Assembly: GCF_036880965.1 (NCBI RefSeq)
Contig: NZ_JBAJMV010000006.1
Coordinates: 310,001 to 374,000 of the forward strand
Origin: JAUASW01 sp036880965
GTDB taxonomy: Bacteria; Pseudomonadota; Gammaproteobacteria; Burkholderiales; Burkholderiaceae_C
Reading direction: 5' to 3'
Length of the DNA stretch: 64,000 nt
Positions 1-9,017 of the stretch are shown piece after piece. The notes beneath the pieces were generated by a model, which was given only the letters and a program-made list of their open reading frames with translations, ran no database searches and was not told where the DNA came from. The position numbers and the translations under genes were made by a program. Position 1 is the first letter of the stretch. Every line of letters starts with the position of its first letter.

Positions 1-2
1 GC

Positions 3-265
<263 letters not shown>

Positions 266-266
<1 letters not shown>

Positions 267-883
267 TGACGGTGCAGCGCCGATCTTCCTGGCTGCATCC
301 CGCAGCCAAGCCGCTGCTGCTTGTCGTTCTCCTGCTGCCGCTGGCCCGGCTGACCTGGGGCGCTTTCAACGATGGCCTGGGGCCCAACCCGGCCGAGGCC
401 CTGATACGCGGCACCGGCGACTGGACGATGCGCCTGCTGTGGCTGACGCTGGCCATCACGCCGCTGCGCGAGCTGATCAAGCAGCCGGCACTGGCGCGCT
501 TCAGACGCATGGTGGGCGTGACGACGTTTGCCTATGCCTGCATCCACCTGCTCTGCTATGCCTGGCTGGACATGGGGCTGGAGATGGCCGACATCGCCAA
601 GGACATCGCCAAGCGCCCCTTCATCCTGATGGGCTTCAGCGCCTGGCTGCTGCTCGTGCCGCTGGCGGCCACGAGCTTCAACCGCGCGATCAAGGCCCTC
701 GGCGCCAAGCGCTGGCAGGTCTTGCACAAGGTGGCCTACGCGATCTCCTTGATCGCGTTGGGCCACTTCATCTGGATGCGCGCCGGCAAGCAGCTGTTCG
801 GCGAGCCGGCGATCTACGGCGCCGTGCTGGCCTTACTGCTGGGCTGGCGGCTGCTGCGGTACTGGCGGCGAAGCCGTCACTGA
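266..883 (+). CDS. msrQ: MsrQ (YedZ), heme-binding membrane subunit of the MsrPQ system
   Basis: 205 aa, the usual length. Six hydrophobic segments are visible, at roughly residues 16-32, 53-70, 85-103, 120-136, 156-172 and 184-200. The histidines expected to bind heme are present: His94 (ACIHLLCY), His154 (WQVLHKVAY) and His167 (ALGHFIWM). MsrQ passes electrons from the respiratory chain or a flavin reductase to periplasmic MsrP. The ATG at 266 overlaps the msrP stop by one base; a TTG one codon earlier is a less likely start. The last 51 bases are shared, on the opposite strand, with the 3' end of the S9 peptidase gene, so the two transcripts converge and overlap. Confidence 0.95.
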
Positions 884-2932
884 GCCGCTGCGGCTGCCGG
901 GGCCGATGTGCTTGTCGAAGAACTTCAGCTTCGCCTCGTAGAGCTCGATGTTGTTCTCCAGCTTGCCGTAGCCATGAGCTTCGTCGGCTTTGATCATCAC
1001 GAGCTCAGGCGGCTTGCCGGCCTTCTTTAGCGCATCGATCATCAGCTCGGTCTGTTCCAGCGGCGTGCGGCGGTCAGAGGCTCCGGCATAGATGAACAGC
1101 GGAATGCTGGAGCGTTCTGCGTGCAGCGCTGGTGAGACTTCGCGAGCTGGCGCCCAATCGTCGCCCTTCACGCCAAGCAGGCGCTTCCACTGAGCCACGC
1201 CGGAGCGGCTGGCGGTGTAGTCGGTCTGCGTCGATTTCTGCTGGCGCTCCATGTCGCCAATCGAGAAACCCGCCGCGGAACACTTGAACACATCGGCAGA
1301 CCGTATCGTGGCCCACAGCGACGCATAGCCGCCATAGCTGCCGCCAGTAATGCAGATGCGAGCCGGGTCAACAAAGCCCTGAGCCACGCCCCAGCGTGCT
1401 GCATCCTCATGATCGTCGGACATCTTGCGGCCGACCTGGCCCCAGCCGGCCTCGAAGATCTTGCCCCCGAATCCGGGCGTGATGCGGTGGTTGGGCAGGA
1501 TCACTGCGTAGCCGCGCGAGGCAAACAACTGCGCCTCGCGAACGCCACCGCCCGACATCGGACCCCAGGTATCGGCACGCACATGAGGACCGCCATGCAC
1601 GTGGACGATGGTCGGCAACTTCTGGCCAGGCTGATAGTCGGCGGGCAGGAAGTAGTAGGACGGGATCTCAAGGCCGTCTCGCGTCTTCAGCAGGAAGGGC
1701 CGCATTTCGACCAAGCTTTGCTCATTGAGATCGCGGCGTGAGCGCAGCAGCGGCTTCAGGGTCTTGGCCGTCTCGTCATACAGCTGGTAGGTGTGCGGCT
1801 TGCGGTCGCTGAAGGCCGTGACCAGGGTGCGACCAGCGCTGGTGCGCTGCAAGGACACGACCTGATCTGGGAATACCTTCTGCATTGCCGCGTGAATGGC
1901 AGCGTAGTCCGGATCGAAATAACTGACCTGACGCCGATCCGCATCGATGGCCACACCAACTATCTCGCGCGAATTGGCGTCCCGCAGCCATTGCGCCTCG
2001 CTGGAGTCGTAGCGCGGATGGCCCATCAGCATCTCGCCCAGGGCCTTCTTTTCGATGTCGTACAGAAACAGCGCCGACGTGGCCCGACCGACCGTACTGC
2101 GCACGATCAGGTTGCGATTGTCGGGAGCAAAGCTCACCAGCGCCCAGCGGCGGTGCTTGTCTTCATCGGTGAAACGTGCGACTTCGCGCCAGGGGCTGTC
2201 GGCGGTGTCGCGAATCAGCACGGTGCGGACCAGTTCCGCCTCGGTCGCGTCTTCCTTGTTGTGCAGCACGGCCGCACGCACGGCGCCCTCCCGGTCCAGC
2301 ACCCACTGCACGACCAGTCCGGGCTTCTCGGCCGTCAGGACTTTGCGCTCGCCCGTCACCAGGTTGACCCGAAAAACGTCCTCACGGTCGGTCCGAAGAT
2401 TGCCACTGGCAAAGATCTCGGTGCTCGAGCCAGGCACCGAGCTGCGGTACGACATGCTGCGGTAGACCATGGCACCTTCACCGCGCTGTTCGCCTACTGT
2501 CGCCACCAGTTTACGGAAGCCCGTGCCGTCAGCGCGCACGGCAAACAAACCGCCACCATCGCCATAGTCGGCACCAGTTGGGGTATCAAGCGTACCCAGG
2601 CTGAAGAGCAGGAACTCCGAGCCCACCCAGTTGTAGTTGACGACGTCGAAGTTCGAGAAAACCGTTACGGCTCGCGACTTCATGGTTTCAAGATCCAGCA
2701 CCACCAGGTTGCGCTTGCCCTTGAGCGGCGACAAGGCAGCCAAGTAGCGGCCGTTGGGCGAAATCGTTACTTGCGCGAAATCCGCTGGCGCCATGTAGGC
2801 AGCAACGGGCAACGGCTGCGCGCCGGCCGTCTGAGCCAGCGCCCCTTCGGCGAGCGCAGCCAGCGACAGTGCAAAACCCGCCATGACGGCGTGGGCCCAG
2901 CCCGGACGCCCACCCAAATTCTTCTTCAGCAT
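833..2932 (-). CDS. Secreted S9 family prolyl oligopeptidase / acylaminoacyl-peptidase
   Basis: 699 aa. An N-terminal signal peptide (MLKKNLGG... to about ALAQ) is followed by a beta-propeller region and a C-terminal alpha/beta-hydrolase domain. The catalytic triad is readable: Ser532 in GGSYGGY, Asp620 in YAGASDRRTP, His653 in DEAHGYG. HVHGGPH supplies the oxyanion region. Family members cleave peptides after proline or remove acylated residues; the signal peptide places this one in the periplasm or outside. The start is the ATG at 2932, preceded by GAGGAG five bases upstream. The last residues (GSRSGSVTASPPVPQQPPAQQ) form a low-complexity tail encoded antisense to the end of msrQ. Substrate unknown. 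Confidence 0.9.
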   Translation of the reverse strand: MLKKNLGGRPGWAHAVMAGFALSLAALAEGALAQTAGAQPLPVAAYMAPADFAQVTISPNGRYLAALSPLKGKRNLVVLDLETMKSRAVTVFSNFDVVNYNWVGSEFLLFSLGTLDTPTGADYGDGGGLFAVRADGTGFRKLVATVGEQRGEGAMVYRSMSYRSSVPGSSTEIFASGNLRTDREDVFRVNLVTGERKVLTAEKPGLVVQWVLDREGAVRAAVLHNKEDATEAELVRTVLIRDTADSPWREVARFTDEDKHRRWALVSFAPDNRNLIVRSTVGRATSALFLYDIEKKALGEMLMGHPRYDSSEAQWLRDANSREIVGVAIDADRRQVSYFDPDYAAIHAAMQKVFPDQVVSLQRTSAGRTLVTAFSDRKPHTYQLYDETAKTLKPLLRSRRDLNEQSLVEMRPFLLKTRDGLEIPSYYFLPADYQPGQKLPTIVHVHGGPHVRADTWGPMSGGGVREAQLFASRGYAVILPNHRITPGFGGKIFEAGWGQVGRKMSDDHEDAARWGVAQGFVDPARICITGGSYGGYASLWATIRSADVFKCSAAGFSIGDMERQQKSTQTDYTASRSGVAQWKRLLGVKGDDWAPAREVSPALHAERSSIPLFIYAGASDRRTPLEQTELMIDALKKAGKPPELVMIKADEAHGYGKLENNIELYEAKLKFFDKHIGPGSRSGSVTASPPVPQQPPAQQ

Positions 2933-3098
2933 TGAAACTCCTCGTCTATTCATTGCGGTGCTGCAAGCCAGCCGCTCCGCCCCTGCGCGTCGCCATATTT
3001 GCGGCGTCCCTCACGCGTCCTGCATTGTCCCAGAGGGCAAATCCCGCCCAGCCTGGGATAATTCAGGGTTTTCCTCTGCCCCCCACGACCTTCGCCCC

Positions 3099-4442
3099 AT
3101 GCCCGACACCCTGCCCCCCACCGTGGATTGCGCCGTCATTGGTGGCGGTCCGGCCGGCTGCAGCGCGGCGGTCTGGTTGGCGCAGCTGGGCCTGTCCACC
3201 GCCCTCCTGGAGCGCAGCGGCCGGCTCTGCGGCAGCCTCTCGACCTTGCGCTATCCGCAGGACTGGCTGCTGGGCCACCCCGGCGAGACGCTGGCCGCCC
3301 TGGGCGAAAGCTATGCCGCCCACGTGGAGAAGCTGGCGCAGATCCACACCGGATTGAATGCCCGGCTCGATCATCTGGACTGGCATGCCAGCGAAGGCTG
3401 GACGCTTTTCCTGGCCGGCGGCGAGTCGCTCAAGGCCCGCAGCCTCTTGCTGGCCACCGGCCTGCAGCCGCGCCGGCCCGAGCCGCTCTACCCGCAGCGG
3501 CCCCGCAGCCCGAATGTGCTGGATTCACTGGAACTGACCGAACGCCGAGAATCACTGAGACCCGGCCGCACGCTCTTGCTGGGCGGCGGCGACAACGCGG
3601 TCGAGAACGCCCTGTACCTCAGCGCCCGGGGCCACCAGGTGACCATCTGGTCGCGCAGCGACTGGCGGGCGCAAACCCATCTGATCCAGCAGCTCGACAA
3701 CGACGCCGGCATCGAGCGCCGCCCAGCCAACCCGATGCCGGCAACGGTGGAGATCGAAGGCGACAAGCTGCTGGTTCGCTCGAAGCAATTCGGCGACGAG
3801 CTTTTCGACCATGTGGCCGTGCTCCTGGGCTACGAGCCCGAAGCCAGCGCCTGGCTGCAGGTGTCTGACGCCTTGCAGCGTGCCGGCGTCACCGCCCCTT
3901 CCCACCCCTTCCGCGACGAACCACGCTTTGCCGCGCTGGGCCTCTTTGTGGCGGGTGACACCAGCGGCCGCCAGCACCCGAGCGTGCAGACGGCACTGGG
4001 CGATGGCGTGGTGGCAGCCAAGCAGGTCGAGAACTTCCTGCGCCCGCTGGCCGAGAGCCAGCCGCCGCTGGCGCTGCGCCGCAACAACCGCCAGGTGATC
4101 CACATCACCGGCCTGCGCTTCGGCGCCAACCTGGGCGTGCTGGACTTCGAGCGCGAAGGCCCGCAGCCGATCCAGGTGGACGCCGAAGTGAACCTCGGTG
4201 CCCAGACCATCGTTTCGCGCGATGCCGACATCGGCCATGTGCTGGACTACCGCCGCGTGCGCCAGATCATCATCGACGAGTGCACCGCCGAACACACCGA
4301 CCTGCTGGAAGCCTTGCTGGGCAAGCTCTGCACAAGGCTGATGAAGCTGCACGGCGTGGTGGGCGTGCGCATCAAGGTGTGCAAACTCGAAATCTTCCCC
4401 GACTGCCAAGTCGCAATTTCGGCCGAATGTGGCCAATGGTGA
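3099..4442 (+). CDS. Thioredoxin-reductase-like FAD/NAD(P) oxidoreductase fused to a dihydroneopterin aldolase (FolB) domain
   Basis: 447 aa. Residues 8-330 are a two-dinucleotide-domain flavoprotein: VIGGGPAG at 13-20 binds FAD, LLGGGDNAVENAL binds NAD(P)H, and FVAGDTSGRQHPSVQTALGDG is the C-terminal FAD motif. The redox CxxC of true thioredoxin reductases is absent. Residues 333-447 are a FolB domain (VIHITGLRFGANLGVLDFER...). Aligned with bacterial dihydroneopterin aldolase, the four active-site residues are kept: Glu351, Tyr384, Glu404, Lys429. FolB makes 6-hydroxymethyl-dihydropterin for folate. Other Burkholderiales carry a stand-alone folB just before ttcA, so the fusion sits where folB is expected. 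The ATG at 3099 leaves the flavin motif near the N-terminus. No stop separates the parts. The oxidoreductase substrate is unknown. Confidence 0.88.
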   Translation: MPDTLPPTVDCAVIGGGPAGCSAAVWLAQLGLSTALLERSGRLCGSLSTLRYPQDWLLGHPGETLAALGESYAAHVEKLAQIHTGLNARLDHLDWHASEGWTLFLAGGESLKARSLLLATGLQPRRPEPLYPQRPRSPNVLDSLELTERRESLRPGRTLLLGGGDNAVENALYLSARGHQVTIWSRSDWRAQTHLIQQLDNDAGIERRPANPMPATVEIEGDKLLVRSKQFGDELFDHVAVLLGYEPEASAWLQVSDALQRAGVTAPSHPFRDEPRFAALGLFVAGDTSGRQHPSVQTALGDGVVAAKQVENFLRPLAESQPPLALRRNNRQVIHITGLRFGANLGVLDFEREGPQPIQVDAEVNLGAQTIVSRDADIGHVLDYRRVRQIIIDECTAEHTDLLEALLGKLCTRLMKLHGVVGVRIKVCKLEIFPDCQVAISAECGQW

Positions 4443-4449
4443 ACACGCT

Positions 4450-5397
4450 ATGACGACGACCGAACTCCTGAGCCCCGTTGATGCGGTGGCCGCCGAAGCC
4501 TTGGCCGCAGAAAAAAAAGCTGCGCACGAAATCAACAAGCTGTCCAAGCGCCTTCACCGCCAGGTGGGCCAGGCCATCACCGACTTCAACATGATCGAAG
4601 ACGGCGACAAGGTCATGGTCTGCGTCTCGGGCGGCAAGGACAGCTACTCGCTGCTGGACATCCTGATCAACCTGAAGCAGCGCGCGCCGATCAAGTTCGA
4701 CATCGTGGCCGTCAACCTCGACCAGAAGCAGCCCGGCTTCCCGGATGAAGTGCTGCCCGCCTATCTGAAGTCGCGCGGCGTCGATTTCCATATCGAGACG
4801 CAGGACACCTACTCCATCGTCAAGCGCCTCATCCCCGAGGGCAAGACCACCTGCAGCCTGTGCTCGCGCCTGCGCCGCGGCATCCTGTACCGCGTGGCCG
4901 GCGAACTGGGCGCGACCAAGATCGCCCTGGGCCACCACCGCGACGACATCGTCACCACGCTGATGCTGAACATGTTCTTCGGCAGCCGCATGAAGGGCAT
5001 GCCCCCGAAGCTGGTCAGCGACGACGGCAAGAACGTCATCATCCGGCCGCTGGCCTATGTGCGCGAGCCCGACCTGGTGCGCTGGGCCGAGCATCGCGAG
5101 TTCCCCATCATTCCGTGCAACCTCTGCGGCAGCCAGGAGAACCTGCAGCGCGTGCAGGTCAAGGCCATGCTGAACGACTGGGACAAGCGCTTCCCTGGCC
5201 GCATCGAGAACATGTTCACCGCCATGGGCAATATCGTCAGCTCGCACATGATGGACCGCAATCTCTATCCGTTCACGACCATCAAGGCCACCGGCACGCC
5301 GATGGAAGGCGGCGACATCGCCTTTGACGAAGACGAGGCCTGCGGTACGCCGGCACCGGCGATGGGCGTGATCAGCCTGCAAAGAGACGTCGCCTGA
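4450..5397 (+). CDS. ttcA: TtcA, tRNA 2-thiocytidine(32) synthetase
   Basis: 315 aa. The PP-loop ATP pyrophosphatase motif is SGGKDS at residues 60-65. Cys135-SL-Cys138 (TCSLCSR) and Cys223-NL-Cys226 (IPCNLCGS) supply the iron-sulfur and catalytic cysteines typical of TtcA. The enzyme adenylates and thiolates cytidine-32 of some tRNAs. The ATG at 4450 is seven bases after the stop of the flavoprotein-FolB gene; an in-frame GTG at 4429 would overlap that gene and is less likely. Co-transcription with the upstream gene is probable. Confidence 0.96.
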   Translation: MTTTELLSPVDAVAAEALAAEKKAAHEINKLSKRLHRQVGQAITDFNMIEDGDKVMVCVSGGKDSYSLLDILINLKQRAPIKFDIVAVNLDQKQPGFPDEVLPAYLKSRGVDFHIETQDTYSIVKRLIPEGKTTCSLCSRLRRGILYRVAGELGATKIALGHHRDDIVTTLMLNMFFGSRMKGMPPKLVSDDGKNVIIRPLAYVREPDLVRWAEHREFPIIPCNLCGSQENLQRVQVKAMLNDWDKRFPGRIENMFTAMGNIVSSHMMDRNLYPFTTIKATGTPMEGGDIAFDEDEACGTPAPAMGVISLQRDVA

Positions 5398-5465
5398 AAC
5401 ATTGGTAAACAAAAGGGCAGCCCGGAGCGTTCACAATGGCCTCACACAATGACTTGGAGGCCACG

Positions 5466-6065
5466 ATGAAAATCCAACGACGTCTAGCCCTGGCCGCCCT
5501 GCTGGGCGCCACGGTCCTCGCCGCCACCGGCTGCAGCGGCGTGTACACCCTGACCAGCGATGTGGCCACCTATGGCGAATGGCCGGCCGACCGCAAGGCC
5601 GGCAGCTATGCCATCGAGCGCATGCCCTCGCAGAAGGGCTCGACGGAGCGCGATGCCCTGGAAGCCGCCGCCCGGGCCGCACTCGAGAAGGCCGGTTTCA
5701 CGGCGGCCGCCGATCCCAAGAATGCCGAGTTCCTGGTCGCTGTCGGTGCCCGCTCGACGCTGACCGAATACTCACCCTGGGACGACCCGCTGTGGCGCCA
5801 CTGGCGCATGAACTGGCGCTACGGCCCGCCGAGCCGCATGTTCTATGGCCCCTTTACCTTGCGCGACCGCAGCTATGAGCGCGAAGTCGCCCTGCTGGTG
5901 CGCGAACGTGCCACCGGCCAGGCGGTCTACGAGGCCCGGGCCCAGAGCGACGGCCTCTCGGTCGGCGACGACAAGGTCTTCGGCGCGATGTTCCAGGCGG
6001 CGCTGACAGACTTCCCGAAAGCCAATGAGAAGCCGCACCCTGTTTCGGTGACGATCCAGCGCTGA
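5466..6065 (+). CDS. DUF4136 family lipoprotein
   Basis: 199 aa. The N-terminus is a type II signal peptide with lipobox LAATGC, giving a lipidated Cys23, so this is a membrane-anchored envelope lipoprotein. The body resembles DUF4136: a YGEWPADRKAGSYAIERMPSQ opening, a central FLVAVGARSTL strand, and a terminal block with RSYEREVALLVRERATGQAVYEARAQS. The ATG at 5466 follows TTGGAGG at good spacing; an in-frame ATG at 5436 has no such site and would hide the signal peptide. It lies 68 bases after ttcA on the same strand. Function unknown. Confidence 0.85.
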   Translation: MKIQRRLALAALLGATVLAATGCSGVYTLTSDVATYGEWPADRKAGSYAIERMPSQKGSTERDALEAAARAALEKAGFTAAADPKNAEFLVAVGARSTLTEYSPWDDPLWRHWRMNWRYGPPSRMFYGPFTLRDRSYEREVALLVRERATGQAVYEARAQSDGLSVGDDKVFGAMFQAALTDFPKANEKPHPVSVTIQR

Positions 6066-6154
6066 TCCAACAAGGCGCGCGCAGCGTTCGCGCACCTTGT
6101 CGGCGCGGCATGCCGTGATAATCGCGGCTTTTCCTCCAACAGGAATCGCCGCGC

Positions 6155-7555
6155 ATGTCGTCGTCTTCGCTCAACATTGTCATCATGGCCGCAGGCAAGG
6201 GCACGCGGATGAAGTCCGCCCTGCCCAAGGTCCTGCACAAGCTGGCTGGCCGCTCGCTGCTGCAGCATGTCTTGCAGACCAGCGTGGGCCTGGGCGAGGC
6301 ACGCCGCATCGTCATCACCGGCCATGGCGCTGAAGCCGTCGAAGCCGCGGTGGCGGCACCGGCGCTGCGCTTCGTGCGCCAGATGCCCCAACTTGGCACC
6401 GGCCACGCCGTACAGCAAGCCGTACCGGCACTGGACGATGAAGCCGCCGTCACCCTGATCCTCAACGGCGATGTGCCGCTGATCCGCACCGAGACCGCAG
6501 CCAAGCTGGTCGAGGCCTGCCAGGGCGGCAAGCAGCTCGCTCTGCTCACGATCGAGCTGGCCGACCCGAGCGGCTATGGCCGCATCGTCCGAGACGGCTC
6601 CGGTGGCGTGCGCGCCATCGTGGAGCACAAGGACGCGACACCTGAGCAGCGCCAGATCCGCGAGGGCTACACCGGCATGATGGCCGCGCCCACCGCCGCG
6701 CTGAAGCGCTGGCTGGGGCTTCTTTCGAACGACAACGCCCAGGGCGAGTACTACCTGACCGACATCGTCGCCATGGCCGTGGCCGAGGGCCTGCCGGTCG
6801 CCGGCATCGCCGCGCCGAACGAAACCGAGGTGCTGGGCGTCAACAGCCCCTTGCAGCTTTCCGACCTGGAGCGCCGCTTCCAGCGTCAGCAGGCCGAAGC
6901 GCTGATGGAAGGCCATGGCACCCGCCTGGCCGACCCGGCGCGCTTTGACCTGCGCGGCGAGCTCACGGTGGGTTCGGATGTCGAGATCGACGTCGGCTGC
7001 GTGTTCGAAGGCCAGGTCACGCTGGGCGACAACGTCAAGATCGGCGCCTACTGCGTGATCCGCAACGCCACGATTGCCGCCGGCGCGCGCATCCATGAAT
7101 TCACCCACATCGACGGCGAGAAGGCCGGTGGCGCCAAGGTCGGCGCTGGCGCCCTGATCGGCCCCTTCGCCCGCCTGCGCCCGGGCGCAGATCTCGGCGA
7201 CGAGGTCCACATCGGCAACTTCGTCGAAGTGAAGAACTCGACCCTGGCCAAGGGCGCCAAGGCCAATCACCTGGCTTATCTGGGCGACGCCACCGTGGGC
7301 GAGCGCGTCAACTACGGCGCCGGCTCCATCACTGCCAACTACGACGGCGCCAACAAGCACCGCACGGTGATCGGCGCCGATGTGCATGTGGGCTCCAACT
7401 GCGTGCTCGTGGCCCCCGTCGAGATCGGCGCTGGCGCCACCATTGGCGGCGGTTCGACGATCACCAAGCCCGTGGGTGCGGGCGAGCTGGCAGTGGCTCG
7501 CGGCAAGCAGGTTGGGATCGCCGGGTGGGCACGGCCGACCAAGAAGGCTAAGTAA
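6155..7555 (+). CDS. glmU: GlmU, bifunctional N-acetylglucosamine-1-phosphate uridyltransferase / glucosamine-1-phosphate acetyltransferase
   Basis: 466 aa, normal length. The N-terminal pyrophosphorylase domain starts with the signature MAAGKGTRMKSALPKVLHKLAG at residues 11-32 and includes LNGDVPLI. From about residue 255 to the end are left-handed beta-helix hexapeptide repeats with the acetyltransferase signature NYGAGSITANYDGANKHRT. GlmU makes UDP-GlcNAc for peptidoglycan and lipopolysaccharide. Its stop codon overlaps the 3' end of the convergent dioxygenase gene by eight bases. glmS, a frequent neighbour in this order, is not in the window. Confidence 0.97.
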   Translation: MSSSSLNIVIMAAGKGTRMKSALPKVLHKLAGRSLLQHVLQTSVGLGEARRIVITGHGAEAVEAAVAAPALRFVRQMPQLGTGHAVQQAVPALDDEAAVTLILNGDVPLIRTETAAKLVEACQGGKQLALLTIELADPSGYGRIVRDGSGGVRAIVEHKDATPEQRQIREGYTGMMAAPTAALKRWLGLLSNDNAQGEYYLTDIVAMAVAEGLPVAGIAAPNETEVLGVNSPLQLSDLERRFQRQQAEALMEGHGTRLADPARFDLRGELTVGSDVEIDVGCVFEGQVTLGDNVKIGAYCVIRNATIAAGARIHEFTHIDGEKAGGAKVGAGALIGPFARLRPGADLGDEVHIGNFVEVKNSTLAKGAKANHLAYLGDATVGERVNYGAGSITANYDGANKHRTVIGADVHVGSNCVLVAPVEIGAGATIGGGSTITKPVGAGELAVARGKQVGIAGWARPTKKAK

Positions 7556-8390
7556 AGCCGCGCACAGGCAATTCATCGCCCCGCTGCAACCAGTTGCGCG
7601 GCGAGTAGGCACTGGCCGCATCGGTCACGTGCAACGTGTACGCATGCCGCGAAACTGACGAGCGGTTCGGCGCGCTGTAGTGCGGCAGCAGGCCATGGAA
7701 CAGCACCAGCGTGCCCGCCGCAGCCTCCAGCGGCACCGCGCCATAGTCCGGCCCCGGCCAAGGCGTCGTATCCAGCGTTTCCATCTTCACCTGCCGGCCT
7801 TCGCGCACAAAGCGCTCACGCAAGGGCCCGCGGTGGCCGCCCGGCTCCACCCACAGGCAGCCGTTCTCGCGCGTGGCTTCTTCCAGGGCGAACCAGAACG
7901 TGGTCACCGTGATCGGATCGCTGTCGAAGAACGAGGCGTCCTGGTGCCAGCGCACCTCGCCGCCAATGCCGGGCTGCTTGAAGATGTACATCGACTGCCA
8001 GACCTGCGGCTGGGTAAGCCCGAGGTCGCGCGCCACGGCGGCCAGTTCAGGCCCGTGCGAGAACTGCTCGAACACCGGGTCGAGGTCGTGCAATGCATGG
8101 CCGATCTTGTTGATCGCGAGATGCTTGGGCACGCGCAGGCGGCCTTGCTCGTCATGCGCCTCCTCCTCGAAGAAGCAGCGCACCTCGGTGGCTGAATCAA
8201 GGAAGTAGTCGTCGACCTTGCGGTCCTGCTCCTGGGTCGTGAAGACCGGGCGGTTCTCGCTGGGGTCGAAGGCCTCGACGATCTGGCCGGCGCGTTCGCG
8301 CACGGCGGCAATCGCGGCGACCGACTTGAAACCGGGCAGTACCAGATAGCCCTGCTCACGAAACTGAGCTTGTTGTTCGATTGACAGCAT
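7548..8390 (-). CDS. Phytanoyl-CoA dioxygenase (PhyH) family protein
   Basis: 280 aa. The double-stranded beta-helix iron site of 2-oxoglutarate oxygenases is visible: His149-x-Asp151 in VRWHQDASFF, distal His237 in FHGLLPHYSAPNRS, and Arg248 in SVSRHAY for the 2-oxoglutarate carboxylate. PhyH-family enzymes hydroxylate diverse small molecules; the substrate cannot be told from sequence. The ATG at 8390 (MLSIEQQAQFREQGYLVLPGF) matches the usual family start; longer in-frame versions only add low-complexity codons. The gene is convergent with glmU and divergent from the SRPBCC gene. Confidence 0.87.
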   Translation of the reverse strand: MLSIEQQAQFREQGYLVLPGFKSVAAIAAVRERAGQIVEAFDPSENRPVFTTQEQDRKVDDYFLDSATEVRCFFEEEAHDEQGRLRVPKHLAINKIGHALHDLDPVFEQFSHGPELAAVARDLGLTQPQVWQSMYIFKQPGIGGEVRWHQDASFFDSDPITVTTFWFALEEATRENGCLWVEPGGHRGPLRERFVREGRQVKMETLDTTPWPGPDYGAVPLEAAAGTLVLFHGLLPHYSAPNRSSVSRHAYTLHVTDAASAYSPRNWLQRGDELPVRGFT

Positions 8391-8477
8391 GAGGCGAAGT
8401 CTAGGGTCTGTTCGCATTGCGATGAAGAGACCCTGGCGCGAAGCTGCCGGCCACCCAGATGCAAAGGAGCAATGCTC

Positions 8478-9008
8478 ATGAAAGCTCTCAAGATCCTTGG
8501 CCTGATGGTGCTGGCCCTCGCGGCCGTGCTGCTGGTTGGCGGCATGCTGATCTCGTCCAAGTACAAGGTCCAGCGCACGGTCAGCATCAAGGCCGCACCG
8601 GACAAGGTCTATGCGCTGGTGGCCAATCCGCGCATGTGGAAGCAATGGAGCGTCTGGAACCAGCGCGACCCGGCCATGACGATCGAGTACAGCGGCCCCG
8701 AATCTGGCCCTGGCGCGGTCTGGGCCTGGAAGAGCAAGAGCGAAGGCGATGGCCGGATGAGCTTCACCACCGCCGAGCCGCCCAAGCGCGTGGGCTACGA
8801 CCTTTTCTTCCCCGACTTCGAATCCACGTCCACCGGCGAGTTCCGCTTCGAGCCGCAAGGCGAGACGACCCAGGTCACCTGGAGCATGGAGGGCGACATG
8901 GGCAAGAACCCCTTGATGCGCTGGTTCGCCCTGTTCATGGACGGCATGATCGGCAAGGACTTCGAGGGCGGCCTCGCCAACCTCAAGGCCCTCGCCGAGA
9001 AGCAGTGA
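8478..9008 (+). CDS. SRPBCC family protein, membrane-anchored (polyketide cyclase / START-like)
   Basis: 176 aa. One N-terminal hydrophobic segment (residues 4-24, ILGLMVLALAAVLLVGGMLI) is followed by a ligand-binding SRPBCC fold: RTVSIKAAPDKVYALVANPRMWKQW, then the ETTQVTWSMEGDM and LMRWFALFMDGMIGKDFEGGLANLK segments typical of the family. These proteins bind hydrophobic ligands; no specific role can be given. Two ATGs lie at 8472 and 8478. The second is preferred because AGGAG at 8465-8469 is eight bases before it but only two before the first. Confidence 0.8.
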   Translation: MKALKILGLMVLALAAVLLVGGMLISSKYKVQRTVSIKAAPDKVYALVANPRMWKQWSVWNQRDPAMTIEYSGPESGPGAVWAWKSKSEGDGRMSFTTAEPPKRVGYDLFFPDFESTSTGEFRFEPQGETTQVTWSMEGDMGKNPLMRWFALFMDGMIGKDFEGGLANLKALAEKQ

Positions 9009-9017
9009 AATTGCGCT

